From G963668345 sp965226215 (GTDB taxonomy: Bacteria > Acidobacteriota > Terriglobia > Bryobacterales > UBA6623): a stretch of 64,000 nucleotides of DNA. Each line of letters begins with the position of its first letter. The first letter of the stretch is position 1. The position numbers were made by a program, and so were the translations under genes. Where the stretch lies: NCBI GenBank assembly GCA_965226215.1, contig CBDDCH010000002.1, positions 2,480,001-2,544,000 of the forward strand, written 5' to 3'. The notes below the pieces were generated by a model. It was given only the letters and a program-made list of their open reading frames with translations, made no database searches and was not told the origin of the DNA. Shown piece after piece: positions 1-9,684 of this stretch.

Positions 1-21
1 CGTTGAACGAACGTTATTTTT

Positions 22-47
22 GTAGGGGCGGACCACCGCGTCCGCCC
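22..47. repeat. GTAGGGGC palindromic unit 1
   Basis: GTAGGGGCGGAC is followed by a short centre and GTCCGCCC, forming an imperfect hairpin. It belongs to a dispersed family with the same GTAGGGGC edge found at six other places in the window. Confidence 0.55.
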
Positions 48-147
48 AAACGTTGTCGTGAGAAATACGGACTAGCTTAGTAGTCCATTTCATAAGTTCG
101 GTTACGCATGTTTAGATTTAGAAGCCAGGTGGACGATCGGGGACTTC

Positions 148-171
148 GGGCACGGCATGCCGTGCCCCTAC
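148..171. repeat. GTAGGGGC palindromic unit 2 (reverse)
   Basis: GGGCACGGCATGCCGTGCCC followed by CTAC is a perfect palindrome with the GTAGGGGC edge on its right side, so it is inverted relative to unit 3, 25 bp away. Confidence 0.6.
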
Positions 172-194
172 ATTTCCAGGCGCCCAATAGATCT

Positions 195-221
195 GTAGGG
201 GCACAGCATGCTGTGCCCGCC
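195..221. repeat. GTAGGGGC palindromic unit 3
   Basis: GTAGGGGCACAGCATGCTGT followed by GCCCGCC. The core is a perfect palindrome, GGGCACAGCATGCTGTGCCC up to the edge bases, and is preceded by AGATCT, as in the copies near 9.2 kb and 60.4 kb. Confidence 0.6.
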
Positions 222-244
222 TGCCCTCGCCCGAAACGTGGTGT

Positions 245-1277
245 AATGTGGTATCCACTTGACTCAGGTGACCCCAAGATGTAGTATGCGCCTTCGTGGA
301 GGATTATCCACGCGACCTGCTCGAGTTCGAGGTACGCTTCGCCAGCGAAGAGGCCTGTCGCGACTATCTGTCCGCGTTGCGCTGGCCGGAGGGTTTCCGC
401 TGTCCGGGATGCGGGCATGAGCGGGCTTGGCCGGTGCGTAAAGTGTGGTTCGAATGCGCTCGCTGCGGGCGGCAGACGTCGGTGACCTCGGGCACGATCT
501 TCCAAGACACACGTAAGCCGCTGCGGCTGTGGTTCCGGGCGATCTGGCACGTCACTTCGCAAAAGAACGGGGTCAGCGCGCTGGGTCTGCAGCGCGTTCT
601 CGGGTTGGGCAGCTATCAAACCGCGTGGACCTGGATGCACAAGCTGCGGCGAGCGATGGTGCGTCCGGGGCGGGAGCGATTGGCGGGCGTAGTCGAGGTC
701 GATGAGACCTATTGGGGCGCTGAGGAAGAGGGTGTGAGCGGCCGGCAGACCGAGCGTAAAGCCTTGATTGCAGTAGCCGCGGAAGAGAGAGGCCGCGGGC
801 TAGGACGGATCCGCATGCAGCGCGTGCGGAACGCATCGGCGGCCAGTTTGATGCCCTTCGTGGAGGAGTCGGTCGAGCCGGGAAGCGTGGTGCACACCGA
901 CGGCTGGCTGGGCTACGAGCCGCTGGAGAAGAAGGGCTACCACCATCGCATCGTCTTTCTGTCGGGCCGCCGCAAGCAGGCCTCGGAATTATTGCCGAGG
1001 GTGCACCAAGCGATCTCGTTGCTCAAGCGCTGGCTGCTGGGCACGCACCAAGGCGCGGTTAGCCACGAGCATCTGGACTACTACCTCGACGAGTTTGTGT
1101 TCCGCTTCAACCGGCGCAACTCACGCAGCCGGGGAAAACTCTTCTACCGCCTTGTGCAGCAGGCAGTCGCCGTGGACCCAACGCCGTATCGATCGATCGT
1201 CGCCGACTGGGACGCTGAGGCCCCGTGAGCCCAACCACAAGATGTTGGGGTTGCCTGAGTCAAGTGGATACCCCATA
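245..1277 (+). mobile_element. IS1595-family insertion sequence, copy 1
   Basis: A 1,033-bp element with terminal inverted repeats of about 32 bp (inner part GTATCCACTTGACTCAGG). It is flanked by the perfect 8-bp direct repeat CGTGGTGT at 237-244 and 1278-1285. The outermost left bases read AATGTGG where copies 3 and 4 have AATGGGG, and the last base on the right is A instead of T, so the ends have drifted slightly. It encodes one transposase. The 8-bp duplication and zinc-ribbon transposase fit the IS1595 family. Confidence 0.93.
296..1228 (+). CDS. IS1595-family transposase (copy 1)
   Basis: A 310-aa transposase that would cut and join the ends of its own element. An N-terminal zinc ribbon is visible (C36, C39, C54, C57), followed by an RNase-H-like DDE/DDN core: VEVDETYWGA (D136), HTDGWLGY (D202), and the late helix LDYYLDEFVFRFNRR supplying E266 or N272. 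It starts at a GTG because the in-frame upstream sequence reaches a stop inside the terminal repeat with no other start codon. It differs from the other three copies by H instead of Q after GY near residue 216. The frame is intact and probably functional. Confidence 0.93.
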   Translation: MEDYPRDLLEFEVRFASEEACRDYLSALRWPEGFRCPGCGHERAWPVRKVWFECARCGRQTSVTSGTIFQDTRKPLRLWFRAIWHVTSQKNGVSALGLQRVLGLGSYQTAWTWMHKLRRAMVRPGRERLAGVVEVDETYWGAEEEGVSGRQTERKALIAVAAEERGRGLGRIRMQRVRNASAASLMPFVEESVEPGSVVHTDGWLGYEPLEKKGYHHRIVFLSGRRKQASELLPRVHQAISLLKRWLLGTHQGAVSHEHLDYYLDEFVFRFNRRNSRSRGKLFYRLVQQAVAVDPTPYRSIVADWDAEAP

Positions 1278-1481
1278 CGTGGTGTATTTATGAAATGGAG
1301 TACTTAGGTATTCTTTCACCACATTCCGATGGCCAAAAGTTGGCAGACAATACGAGCCGGACGTCGGCTAAACAGGCAGGAGCCGACAAGGGAAGATAGC
1401 TATCACGGATCGCGCCCGAATATAGTAGGCTAGTCCTATACTTGCGGAATTAGCGAATCCCTCGAGTCCCGCGTCCGCGCT

Positions 1482-2108
1482 ATGAACCTGCCGAACGCCC
1501 TCACCGTACTGCGGATCTTCTTCGTGCCGCTGCTGTTGGCGGTGATGCTACGCCGCAATATCGAGATCGACACGGGCTGGGTGATCATCTCCAAGGAATG
1601 GCTGGCCCTCGTCATTTTTTTGATGGCTGCGGCCACCGATCTGTTGGACGGCTACTTGGCGCGGCGCCGGCGGCAGATCACCACCTTCGGGAAGCTGCTC
1701 GACCCTCTGGCCGACAAGCTGCTGATTTCGGCGGCCTTTATCTCTCTAGTGGAACTGGGGCGAGTCCCGGCCTGGATGGTGGTGATTATCGTGAGCCGAG
1801 AGTTCGCGGTCACCGGGCTGCGAAGCATCGCCATCTCGCAAGGCTACGCGATCAGCGCCAGCGATCTGGGAAAGACGAAAATGGTCACGCAGGTCATTGC
1901 TGTTTCGCTGTTGCTGGTCGCACCGTATTCGGCCCTCGTGGGCGAAATGGCTTACGTAGCACTGTGGTTCGTTGTGGTCTTTGCCGTCATATCAGCCGTC
2001 GACTACTTCCGGGCCTTCCGGAAAAAGGTCGAAGCCCGGGATGCTGCCGCAGTTGCTCCCAACGTGGTCGAGCTTCGCAAGGAAGACAAGGAAAACTTGG
2101 CAAGCTAA
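1482..2108 (+). CDS. pgsA: CDP-diacylglycerol-glycerol-3-phosphate 3-phosphatidyltransferase
   Basis: Integral membrane enzyme of phospholipid synthesis that makes phosphatidylglycerol phosphate from CDP-diacylglycerol and glycerol 3-phosphate. The CDP-alcohol phosphotransferase signature is complete: D53-LL-D56-G57, A60-R61, G70, D74 and D78 (DLLDGYLARR, then GKLLDPLADK). The N-terminus MNLPNALTVLRI is typical, several hydrophobic segments follow, and 208 aa is a normal length. The C-terminal tail from about residue 180 is charged and soluble. No clear Shine-Dalgarno sequence precedes the ATG. IS1595 copy 1 ends about 200 bp upstream. A sister CDP-alcohol transferase is possible, but the N-terminus favours PgsA. 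Confidence 0.88.
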   Translation: MNLPNALTVLRIFFVPLLLAVMLRRNIEIDTGWVIISKEWLALVIFLMAAATDLLDGYLARRRRQITTFGKLLDPLADKLLISAAFISLVELGRVPAWMVVIIVSREFAVTGLRSIAISQGYAISASDLGKTKMVTQVIAVSLLLVAPYSALVGEMAYVALWFVVVFAVISAVDYFRAFRKKVEARDAAAVAPNVVELRKEDKENLAS

Positions 2109-2241
2109 GAGAAGACGGAAGTTAGTTCGCCCAATCCTTCAGGCACAGTCGCTGGTCCCTTCCTACCGCCGCCGCGCTGACAACGTCCATCAGCAAGCTC
2201 CCCGGTGCGTAGCATGCAGCTCTATAGGAGCACAAGACGCC

Positions 2242-3096
2242 TCAAGGCTCCTCGAGGTCGAACAGTACAGCGCCTTCTTCCTTCGTAGCAATTTCCTGGT
2301 CGAAGAAGGCAACGATCAGATCCCGCCGCGCCAACAGCGCGCGGATCTCGACATCCCTCAGGTACGGTCTCAACTCGCTCGATAGGCTCTCGTAGTCCAG
2401 CCGCCGCATAGCTTCGAGGAATCTCCGGTCGCACTTCCCCAACTGCTTGACTTTGTGAAGCTTTTTGTGGCGCCGGAAAGCACGTGTGTGGTCGATCATC
2501 CACAGTTTCCAGTCGTTTGTAATGAGCAGGTTCCCCAGATTGCGATCGACGTTGTAAATAAGCTCGTCAAAGACCCGGACACGGTGGATCCGGTTGTTCC
2601 AAGCCCGCCGGTCGGGCGGCTGGGTTCGGCTTAGGTAGCGCTTCTTTTCCGTCATCAGGAGATCGTCGACCCACCATGTCAGCGCACCCCTTTTCCCGTT
2701 CAACGTCCGCTTTACGCTAACGGGGGTCATTCCTAACCCGAGCATACCGTCAAGGAGGTAAGCCGCAATGTTATACCGGTAGCTGTCATGAAAATCTATC
2801 TCCGTCCCGGCTCCTGAGTGATGAGTCATTTTCCAAACATCGACATCCTGAAATTGAGCATCGTGAGTAAAGTCGCCGTCAGTTAGAGTGACGCGCTTGG
2901 ATGCGGTTGTTCCCTCCGAGATAGAGCGCGTCTTCACGACTTTCGCGGTTGACAGAAACTCCTCTTTCTGCTGAAGGGTCCATAGCGTCGGGTCGGTGGG
3001 CCGGGAACGTTCGGCGGCCCGGATTCCGCATAGCAGCGGCAGGACAATTGCCGCGAAAAGGACGGCTTGTCTGGGAAGCCTAAACACCGCTCTCAT
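2242..3096 (-). CDS. Exported kinase-like protein (HipA/PI3-4-kinase-like fold), function unknown
   Basis: A 284-aa protein with a signal peptide (hydrophobic stretch about residues 9-24, cleavage likely near AA28), so it should act outside the cytoplasm. Residues 180-206 contain YNVDRNLGNLLI (D184, N186) and later WMIDHTRAF (D202, H203). This pattern resembles the catalytic Asp...Asn and metal-binding Asp of atypical kinases of the HipA/PI3-4-kinase/Fam20 type. A possible ATP-lysine region lies earlier (residues 86-140) but cannot be fixed by eye. It is transcribed convergently with pgsA and separated from the downstream scaffold gene by about 55 bp. The substrate is unknown and the kinase assignment is an inference from motif spacing. 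Confidence 0.55.
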   Translation of the reverse strand: MRAVFRLPRQAVLFAAIVLPLLCGIRAAERSRPTDPTLWTLQQKEEFLSTAKVVKTRSISEGTTASKRVTLTDGDFTHDAQFQDVDVWKMTHHSGAGTEIDFHDSYRYNIAAYLLDGMLGLGMTPVSVKRTLNGKRGALTWWVDDLLMTEKKRYLSRTQPPDRRAWNNRIHRVRVFDELIYNVDRNLGNLLITNDWKLWMIDHTRAFRRHKKLHKVKQLGKCDRRFLEAMRRLDYESLSSELRPYLRDVEIRALLARRDLIVAFFDQEIATKEEGAVLFDLEEP

Positions 3097-3150
3097 GGCG
3101 ATCCGTGGTGACCGGCCCTTGGCGGGCGACGGGCCAAGCTAGCAACCATC

Positions 3151-3519
3151 CTACCAGGCACGCTCCGCCATCTGGCCGGCCATCGCCTTGGCCCCGTCTA
3201 GAGCTAGTACAGCCGCATGTTTTGATTCGTTGGAGAGACCCCCGACCGCCTCCTCGACATCTTCGCGCGTCAAGGCCAGCGCTTGCTCCGCTGTCTTGCC
3301 CAACAGGAGCTCGGTTAAAGCAGAGCCGACGGCAATCGAAGCGGTGCACCCGCGGGTCAAATACCGGACTGCGGCTAGTCGACCCTCCGCGACCCGCGCA
3401 CTTAGCTGGAGAATATCCCCACAGACAGGATTCGATACCTCTATCCGGATGTTCGGGCTCGGCAACTCGCCGACGTTGCGGGGATTCTGAAAATGGTCAA
3501 GGAGCCGATCGCTGTACAC
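3151..3519 (-). CDS. NifU/IscU-like iron-sulfur scaffold-type protein lacking the third cysteine
   Basis: A 122-aa protein matching the N-terminal NifU/IscU/SufU fold, which assembles Fe-S clusters. It has the N-terminal YSDRLLDHFQNPRNVG motif, C33 in NPVCGD and C58 in RGCTAS. At the place of the third scaffold cysteine (usually H-C-S/A) it reads SKHAAVLA (H101-A102). With only two of three ligand cysteines, cluster building by the classical mechanism is doubtful. It may be a transfer or storage variant. Length and start look normal. No iscS or sufS is visible nearby. Confidence 0.72.
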   Translation of the reverse strand: MYSDRLLDHFQNPRNVGELPSPNIRIEVSNPVCGDILQLSARVAEGRLAAVRYLTRGCTASIAVGSALTELLLGKTAEQALALTREDVEEAVGGLSNESKHAAVLALDGAKAMAGQMAERAW

Positions 3520-3898
3520 GAGCCCATATTCTACTGCTCAAAGGCAAACGCGGGCCCGGCGCGCCCAACAAATCGATCAGGCTAAGCACCGGCCTAGCAG
3601 CGCCGAAAACAACAGACCGACAGGCCGGTGAGAAAGTTCCGTACAGGAATCCGGGGAGGCCCAGCACCTACTGAGTAGAATCCTTGTCGAAATGGGAAGA
3701 AAATCCCATGGAACGGGGGACCGTTCGTGAGACGCGAAAACAGAGCCGGGGTCGGGAGCCCGCGCTCAAGCTTCGTGAAATCACCTGGCTTGGCGATAAC
3801 AGCGCCAGTGTGGCCGTGACCGCATCCTTCTCGGGCGCAGCCCTGTTTGGTTCCGGCTCCTCCGGATCAGGTAGAGGAACAGACGCAGTAGGTTGGCG
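3520..3898. other. Intergenic stretch without a supported gene
   Basis: Between the IscU-like gene and the small AT-hook-like gene no frame with protein-like composition is seen. The long plus-strand frame here is low-complexity antisense of the AT-hook gene and was not accepted. Confidence 0.5.
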
Positions 3899-4073
3899 TC
3901 AGCGCTTGGCCGCCGCCTTGCGCCGTTTGCGCTTTCCCTCAGTTGAGGATGCCCGTAGTTCGGCTAAGTACTTGGGGGGCCGACCGCGGCGAGGTCGACC
4001 GGCTGCGAGGCTCTCCAGCATCCGGATGACATGGTTCAGGCGCTCCAGTTCCTCGCGTAGGACTTTGATGGCA

Positions 4074-5106
4074 AATGTGGTATCCACTTGACTCAGGTAA
4101 CCCCAACATCTTGTGGTTGGGCTCACGGGGCCTCAGCGTCCCAGTCGGCGACGATCGATCGATACGGCGTTGGGTCCACGGCGACTGCCTGCTGCACAAG
4201 GCGGTAGAAGAGTTTTCCCCGGCTGCGTGAGTTGCGCCGGTTGAAGCGGAACACAAACTCGTCGAGGTAGTAGTCCAGATGCTCATGGCTAACCGCGCCT
4301 TGGTGCGTGCCCAGCAGCCAGCGCTTGAGCAACGAGATCGCTTGGTGCACCCTCGGCAATAATTCCGAGGCCTGCTTGCGGCGGCCCGACAGAAAGACGA
4401 TGCGATGCTGGTAGCCCTTCTTCTCCAGCGGCTCGTAGCCCAGCCAGCCGTCGGTGTGCACCACGCTTCCCGGCTCGACCGACTCCTCCACGAAGGGCAT
4501 CAAACTGGCCGCCGATGCGTTCCGCACGCGCTGCATGCGGATCCGTCCTAGCCCGCGGCCTCTCTCTTCCGCGGCTACTGCAATCAAGGCTTTACGCTCG
4601 GTCTGCCGGCCGCTCACACCCTCTTCCTCAGCGCCCCAATAGGTCTCATCGACCTCGACTACGCCCGCCAATCGCTCCCGCCCCGGACGCACCATCGCTC
4701 GCCGCAGCTTGTGCATCCAGGTCCACGCGGTTTGATAGCTGCCCAACCCGAGAACGCGCTGCAGACCCAGCGCGCTGACCCCGTTCTTTTGCGAAGTGAC
4801 GTGCCAGATCGCCCGGAACCACAGCCGCAGCGGCTTACGTGTGTCTTGGAAGATCGTGCCCGAGGTCACCGACGTCTGCCGCCCGCAGCGAGCGCATTCG
4901 AACCACACTTTGCGCACCGGCCAAGCCCGCTCATGCCCGCATCCCGGACAGCGGAAACCCTCCGGCCAGCGCAACGCGGACAGATAGTCGCGACAGGCCT
5001 CTTCGCTGGCGAAGCGTACCTCGAACTCGAGCAGGTCGCGTGGATAATCCTCCACGAAGGCGCATACTACATCTTGGGGTCACCTGAGTCAAGTGGATAC
5101 CCCATT
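4074..5106 (-). mobile_element. IS1595-family insertion sequence, copy 2
   Basis: A 1,033-bp element, transposase on the minus strand, flanked by the perfect 8-bp duplication TGATGGCA at 4066-4073 and 5107-5114. It is inverted relative to copy 1. The left outer base pattern AATGTGG is shared with copy 1. It interrupts the small AT-hook-like gene. Confidence 0.94.
4123..5055 (-). CDS. IS1595-family transposase (copy 2)
   Basis: A 310-aa transposase with zinc-ribbon cysteines C36/C39/C54/C57 and catalytic D136 and D202 plus E266/N272. It differs from copy 1 only by Q in GYQHRIV. GTG start as in the other copies; the frame is intact. Confidence 0.93.
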   Translation of the reverse strand: MEDYPRDLLEFEVRFASEEACRDYLSALRWPEGFRCPGCGHERAWPVRKVWFECARCGRQTSVTSGTIFQDTRKPLRLWFRAIWHVTSQKNGVSALGLQRVLGLGSYQTAWTWMHKLRRAMVRPGRERLAGVVEVDETYWGAEEEGVSGRQTERKALIAVAAEERGRGLGRIRMQRVRNASAASLMPFVEESVEPGSVVHTDGWLGYEPLEKKGYQHRIVFLSGRRKQASELLPRVHQAISLLKRWLLGTHQGAVSHEHLDYYLDEFVFRFNRRNSRSRGKLFYRLVQQAVAVDPTPYRSIVADWDAEAP

Positions 5107-5338
5107 TGATGGCATTGTGGATAGGTTCGCTAGCCATACGACGCACCTCCGTTGTTGATATCGTCCCCTCGACACCAGGGCTTTACGACAGCGGGACAAC
5201 ACAGGTGGACTTGCCTGAAATTTCAACCTGCATACGTCGCCGAAGTCTCCCCCGCGAGACCAGCGTTGCCGTCGCCATCAGGGAGGCTCTGGTTATAAAG
5301 CCGCCTCGACGATCGGTCGATAAACATCATGATTAGCC

Positions 5339-6217
5339 ATGGCTATCGAAACCAAAACCCCGTCTGAGACCGGCGAGGCTACGCCTTCGGGAACTACCAG
5401 GCCGTGGGCTTTGAAGGCCCTGCCGCCGTTCCCGGCGGTTGCCTTGCAGTTGCTGAGCTTGTTGGACGATGACGAAGTGCCGATGAAAAAGATCGTCGAG
5501 CTGCTGCGGATCGACCCGGCACTGTCGGCGGAGATTCTCCGCGTGTCTAACTCAGCGCTTTATGGGCTGAGCCGACGGGTGGACAACGTTTCCCACGCGA
5601 TCGTCGTGTTAGGCACCGAAGTCGTCAAGCGCCTGGCCCTTACCGTGGCCTTAGGACGCTTTTCCCACGGCTTTCTGCGCAACCAGGGGCTGCGGATCTG
5701 CTGGGATCATAGCGTCGCCTGCGCCTTGATCGCCGAAGAATTGGCAGAGGCGATGGACGTCCCCAAGGACCGAGCCTACACCGCGGGGCTGCTACACGAC
5801 GTGGGCCGACTGGCGCTACTGGCTTGCTACCCCAACGAGTACGGGAATCTTATTGTGGTGGCGCGGGAGAATGACTTCGACGAACTCGAGTGCGAGAGGC
5901 AACTGTTTGACATCGACCATTGTGCGGCTGGGGAGTGGTTGGGCCGGGAATGGAACTTACCCCAAGACTTCGTCGACGCCATTGGCCAGCATCATACCGC
6001 CGAAGCTACCGATCGCTCCATGATCTCGGTCATAACCGCGGCGAATGCCGTCGCCGACACAATCGACTTCAACGTGCTCCAAATACCGCCCAAATCAACC
6101 GTGGCCGAGGTGATAGCCAACCTTCCGATCGCCGATCACGACGCTCTTGCCGACAAGCTGGAAAAGTACCCGGAGACGATCCGGAACACCATTGGCGCTG
6201 TGACCCCCGGCGCCTAG
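5339..6217 (+). CDS. HDOD-domain signalling protein
   Basis: A 292-aa cytosolic protein with one HDOD domain (about residues 26-240), a non-hydrolytic HD-related fold used in two-component and c-di-GMP linked signalling. LPPFPAVALQLLSLLDDD, the IDPALSAEILRVSNS helix and GLLHDVGRLALL (H153, D154) are visible. No output or receiver domain is attached. It starts at an ATG just after an AT-rich stretch; the overlapping ATG 9 bp upstream is out of frame. It is separated from lysS by about 157 bp. The partner is unknown, and the motility or cell-cycle role often linked with HDOD proteins is not shown here. Confidence 0.85.
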   Translation: MAIETKTPSETGEATPSGTTRPWALKALPPFPAVALQLLSLLDDDEVPMKKIVELLRIDPALSAEILRVSNSALYGLSRRVDNVSHAIVVLGTEVVKRLALTVALGRFSHGFLRNQGLRICWDHSVACALIAEELAEAMDVPKDRAYTAGLLHDVGRLALLACYPNEYGNLIVVARENDFDELECERQLFDIDHCAAGEWLGREWNLPQDFVDAIGQHHTAEATDRSMISVITAANAVADTIDFNVLQIPPKSTVAEVIANLPIADHDALADKLEKYPETIRNTIGAVTPGA

Positions 6218-6321
6218 CCCGTTTTCCGCACCACCTGAACCGGTCCTAGCCGGGTCCCGGTGTCTCGCTCGGTTCTTCCCGACGCTCAGGCCCCGCCGTG
6301 TCCCCCCAGAGACACCTCCCC

Positions 6322-6327
6322 TATAAT
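6322..6327 (+). promoter_or_regulatory. Possible -10 box (TATAAT) ahead of lysS
   Basis: A perfect TATAAT lies 47 bp upstream of the lysS start codon. No convincing -35 hexamer is present at the usual distance, so the call rests on the -10 box and position only. Confidence 0.3.
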
Positions 6328-6374
6328 GGAGGGCAATCAACGAGCAATCGCTCGGCACCCCGGAGCCACTCCCG

Positions 6375-7932
<1,558 letters not shown>

Positions 7933-7943
<11 letters not shown>

Positions 7944-9162
7944 GCTGTTCGTCGCAGGTCGCTACCTCAGATCCAAGCGCAGGCAGAGATTCATTTCCGT
8001 CGTGACGGCGATCGCCGTTTTGGGGGTGGCGACCGGTGTGATGGCGCTTGTCATAGCCATGGCCATCAACAACGGCGTCGAGCAAGACCTTCAACGTCAT
8101 CTGCTGGGAGCGACGGCCCACGTGAATTTGCTCGAGAAAGAACGCGGCTTCGGCATCGAAGATTGGCGCGCCTTCATGGAGCGATTCCAGGACGTCGACC
8201 ACGTTGATGCGATGGCACCGGCGCTTTACGGAGAGATGATGATCTCGGGCCCTATCCGGGCTCGCGGCTGCTTCCTGAAAGGAATCGACCCCGAAGCCGA
8301 ACCGGCGGTTGGCAACCTGCTGACCAAGATCACAGAAGGCTCCCTGGACAACCTCGTTCGCCCCGGTACGCAGCCGGGGATCATCCTCGGAAAGCGGCTT
8401 GCCGAGGCGATTGGCGCGCGATTGAACTCCGTTATGACGCTGGTCAACCCTCAGGGGGAGCTCACGCCCTTCGGTCCCGTGCCGGGCTTCAAGAGAGTCC
8501 GCGTGGCGGCGATCTTCGAATCGAGCTTCTATGAATACGACAATTACTGGGCCATCGCGACGCTCGAGACCGTGCAACGGTCGCTTTCTCTCGGGGACGT
8601 CATCAACGCCGTCGATTTCAAGCTGGACGATTTGAATTTAGCGCCCAGCGTCAGCGCGGAGGTTGAGAAGCTCGCCGGTCCGGAATTTGCCGCCACCAGC
8701 TGGATGGAGCGCAACCGTGAACTCTTCAATGCTCTGAAGGTTGAAAAGCTCGTGACCACCATTATCATTGGCCTCATCATGCTGGTAGCAGCCCTCAACG
8801 TACTGACGTCGTTGGTCATGATGGTGATGGAGAAGAAGAAGGACATCGCGATCCTTATGTCGATGGGAGCGCGACGGCCCCAGATTCGAAAGATTTTCGC
8901 TCTGCAAGGCCTCATCATTGGTTCCGCCGGCACCGCGCTTGGGCTTTTCGTAGGACATTTGCTCTGCTGGCTGTGCGAAACCTACCGCCTCATTCCACTC
9001 GAAGCCCAGGTTTATGGACTGAGTTACGTACCCTTTGCTCCCCGAGCCTGGGACGCGGCCGCTGTCGCCCTTGCGGCCCTGGTCATCAGCTACCTGACGA
9101 CGATCTATCCGGCAGCCACGGCAACCCGGATTCTGCCGCTCGAGGTTCTGCGGTACGAGTGA
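7933..9162 (+). CDS. lolC: LolC/LolE-family lipoprotein-releasing permease
   Basis: A 409-aa inner-membrane permease expected to extract lipoproteins for transfer to the outer membrane. The MacB/LolCE layout is clear: N-terminal amphipathic segment FELFVAGRYLRSKRRQRF, TM1 at about 23-48, a large periplasmic domain (50-260), then three TM helices (about 275-300, 325-350, 370-395). The cytoplasmic loop EKKKDIAILMSMGARRPQI contacts the ATPase. It overlaps lysS by 11 bp. The ATPase gene lolD, normally next to it, is absent here; a repeat element follows instead. LolC cannot be told from LolE by eye. Confidence 0.87.
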
Positions 9163-9207
9163 TCCAGCGGATCGGCTTCGATTCGACCCGGTGGCAGCCA
9201 GTTGGTG

Positions 9208-9594
9208 AGTGCAGGCGGGCACAGCATGCTGTGCCCCTACAGATCTGTTGGCTACCTGAAAATGTAGCGGCATATGGCGCGGGTCTCCGGCCAGTCTCCG
9301 GCCCGCTCAGTCGAAAACCCACCCGCGTTCATCCCTTTTGGGTGGGGCACAGGCTTGGCCACACGCCATGACCGCTCGCTTGCGCTCGCGGCTCAGCTTC
9401 GCTCATCGGAACGGTATGCGTGAGCAGGAAACTGAGCCTGGAACGCCAGTGACAGGCCAAGTCTCCGTAACGGCGATCGTGCGATGGGCACTCGGGCGAC
9501 CTCGTCACTCGAACAGGTGTGAAACATAAAAATACGGCCCCGAGCGTAATCCGCGTCAGAGTGCGGGCCTATTTGCCAAGCAGAAAAGCGGGCT
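9208..9594. repeat. Degenerate copy of the TA-flanked MITE-like repeat (copy C)
   Basis: It shares three blocks with the element at 60394-60630: AGTGCAGGCGGGCAC...CCCCTACAGATCTGT, then ATGTAGCGGCAT, then GAAAATACGGCCCC-like sequence leading to GCAGAAAAGCGGGCT at the right end. The left inverted repeat is not recognisable and the copy contains extra sequence (about 9280-9520). No gene is supported between lolC and gmd. Confidence 0.5.
9214..9240. repeat. GTAGGGGC palindromic unit 4 (reverse)
   Basis: GGCGGGCACAGCATGCTGTG followed by CCCCTAC, with AGATCT directly after. It is the reverse complement of unit 3 (195-221) base for base across the core. Confidence 0.6.
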
Positions 9595-9684
9595 GAGTGG
9601 CCGACTCGTTGTGTTCAGGAGAGCAGAGTTGTACCATGGTGTGAACCCGAGACCCGATCGGGATCCGGTTTCGACCAACCGTCC

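Larger units (their letters stand above)
1..244. other. Repeat-rich intergenic DNA upstream of IS1595 copy 1
   Basis: No convincing coding frame is seen here. The stretch holds three palindromic GTAGGGGC-type units (22-47, 148-171, 195-221) and ends with the 8-bp target duplication CGTGGTGT (237-244) of the insertion sequence that follows. Confidence 0.6.
3899..5137 (-). pseudogene. Small basic AT-hook-like protein gene, split by IS1595 copy 2
   Basis: Removing the insertion sequence and one 8-bp duplication restores a 65-aa frame. It begins MASEPIHNAIK (ATG at 5137, with GGAGG 8 bp upstream) and continues KVLREELERLNHVIRMLE. It ends with a lysine/arginine-rich tail holding GRPRRGRPPK, an AT-hook-like motif. 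The N-terminal part 5107-5137 and the C-terminal part 3899-4073 are now separated. The intact product would be a small nucleic-acid-binding protein with a helical N-terminus. This is an inference from composition, and no family is recognised. Confidence 0.7.

Noticed and set aside
3684..4091. Plus-strand 135-aa frame
   Set aside because: Low-complexity Ser/Arg-rich antisense of the AT-hook-like gene, running into the IS1595 end; the minus-strand frame has a ribosome site and restores after IS removal.
245..5106. Composite transposon formed by inverted IS1595 copies 1 and 2 around pgsA
   Set aside because: Each copy has its own distinct 8-bp target duplication, so they inserted independently.
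5106..5336. 76-aa frame between IS1595 copy 2 and the HDOD gene
   Set aside because: It starts at the IS edge and overlaps the real minus-strand start of the AT-hook-like gene; no recognisable pattern.
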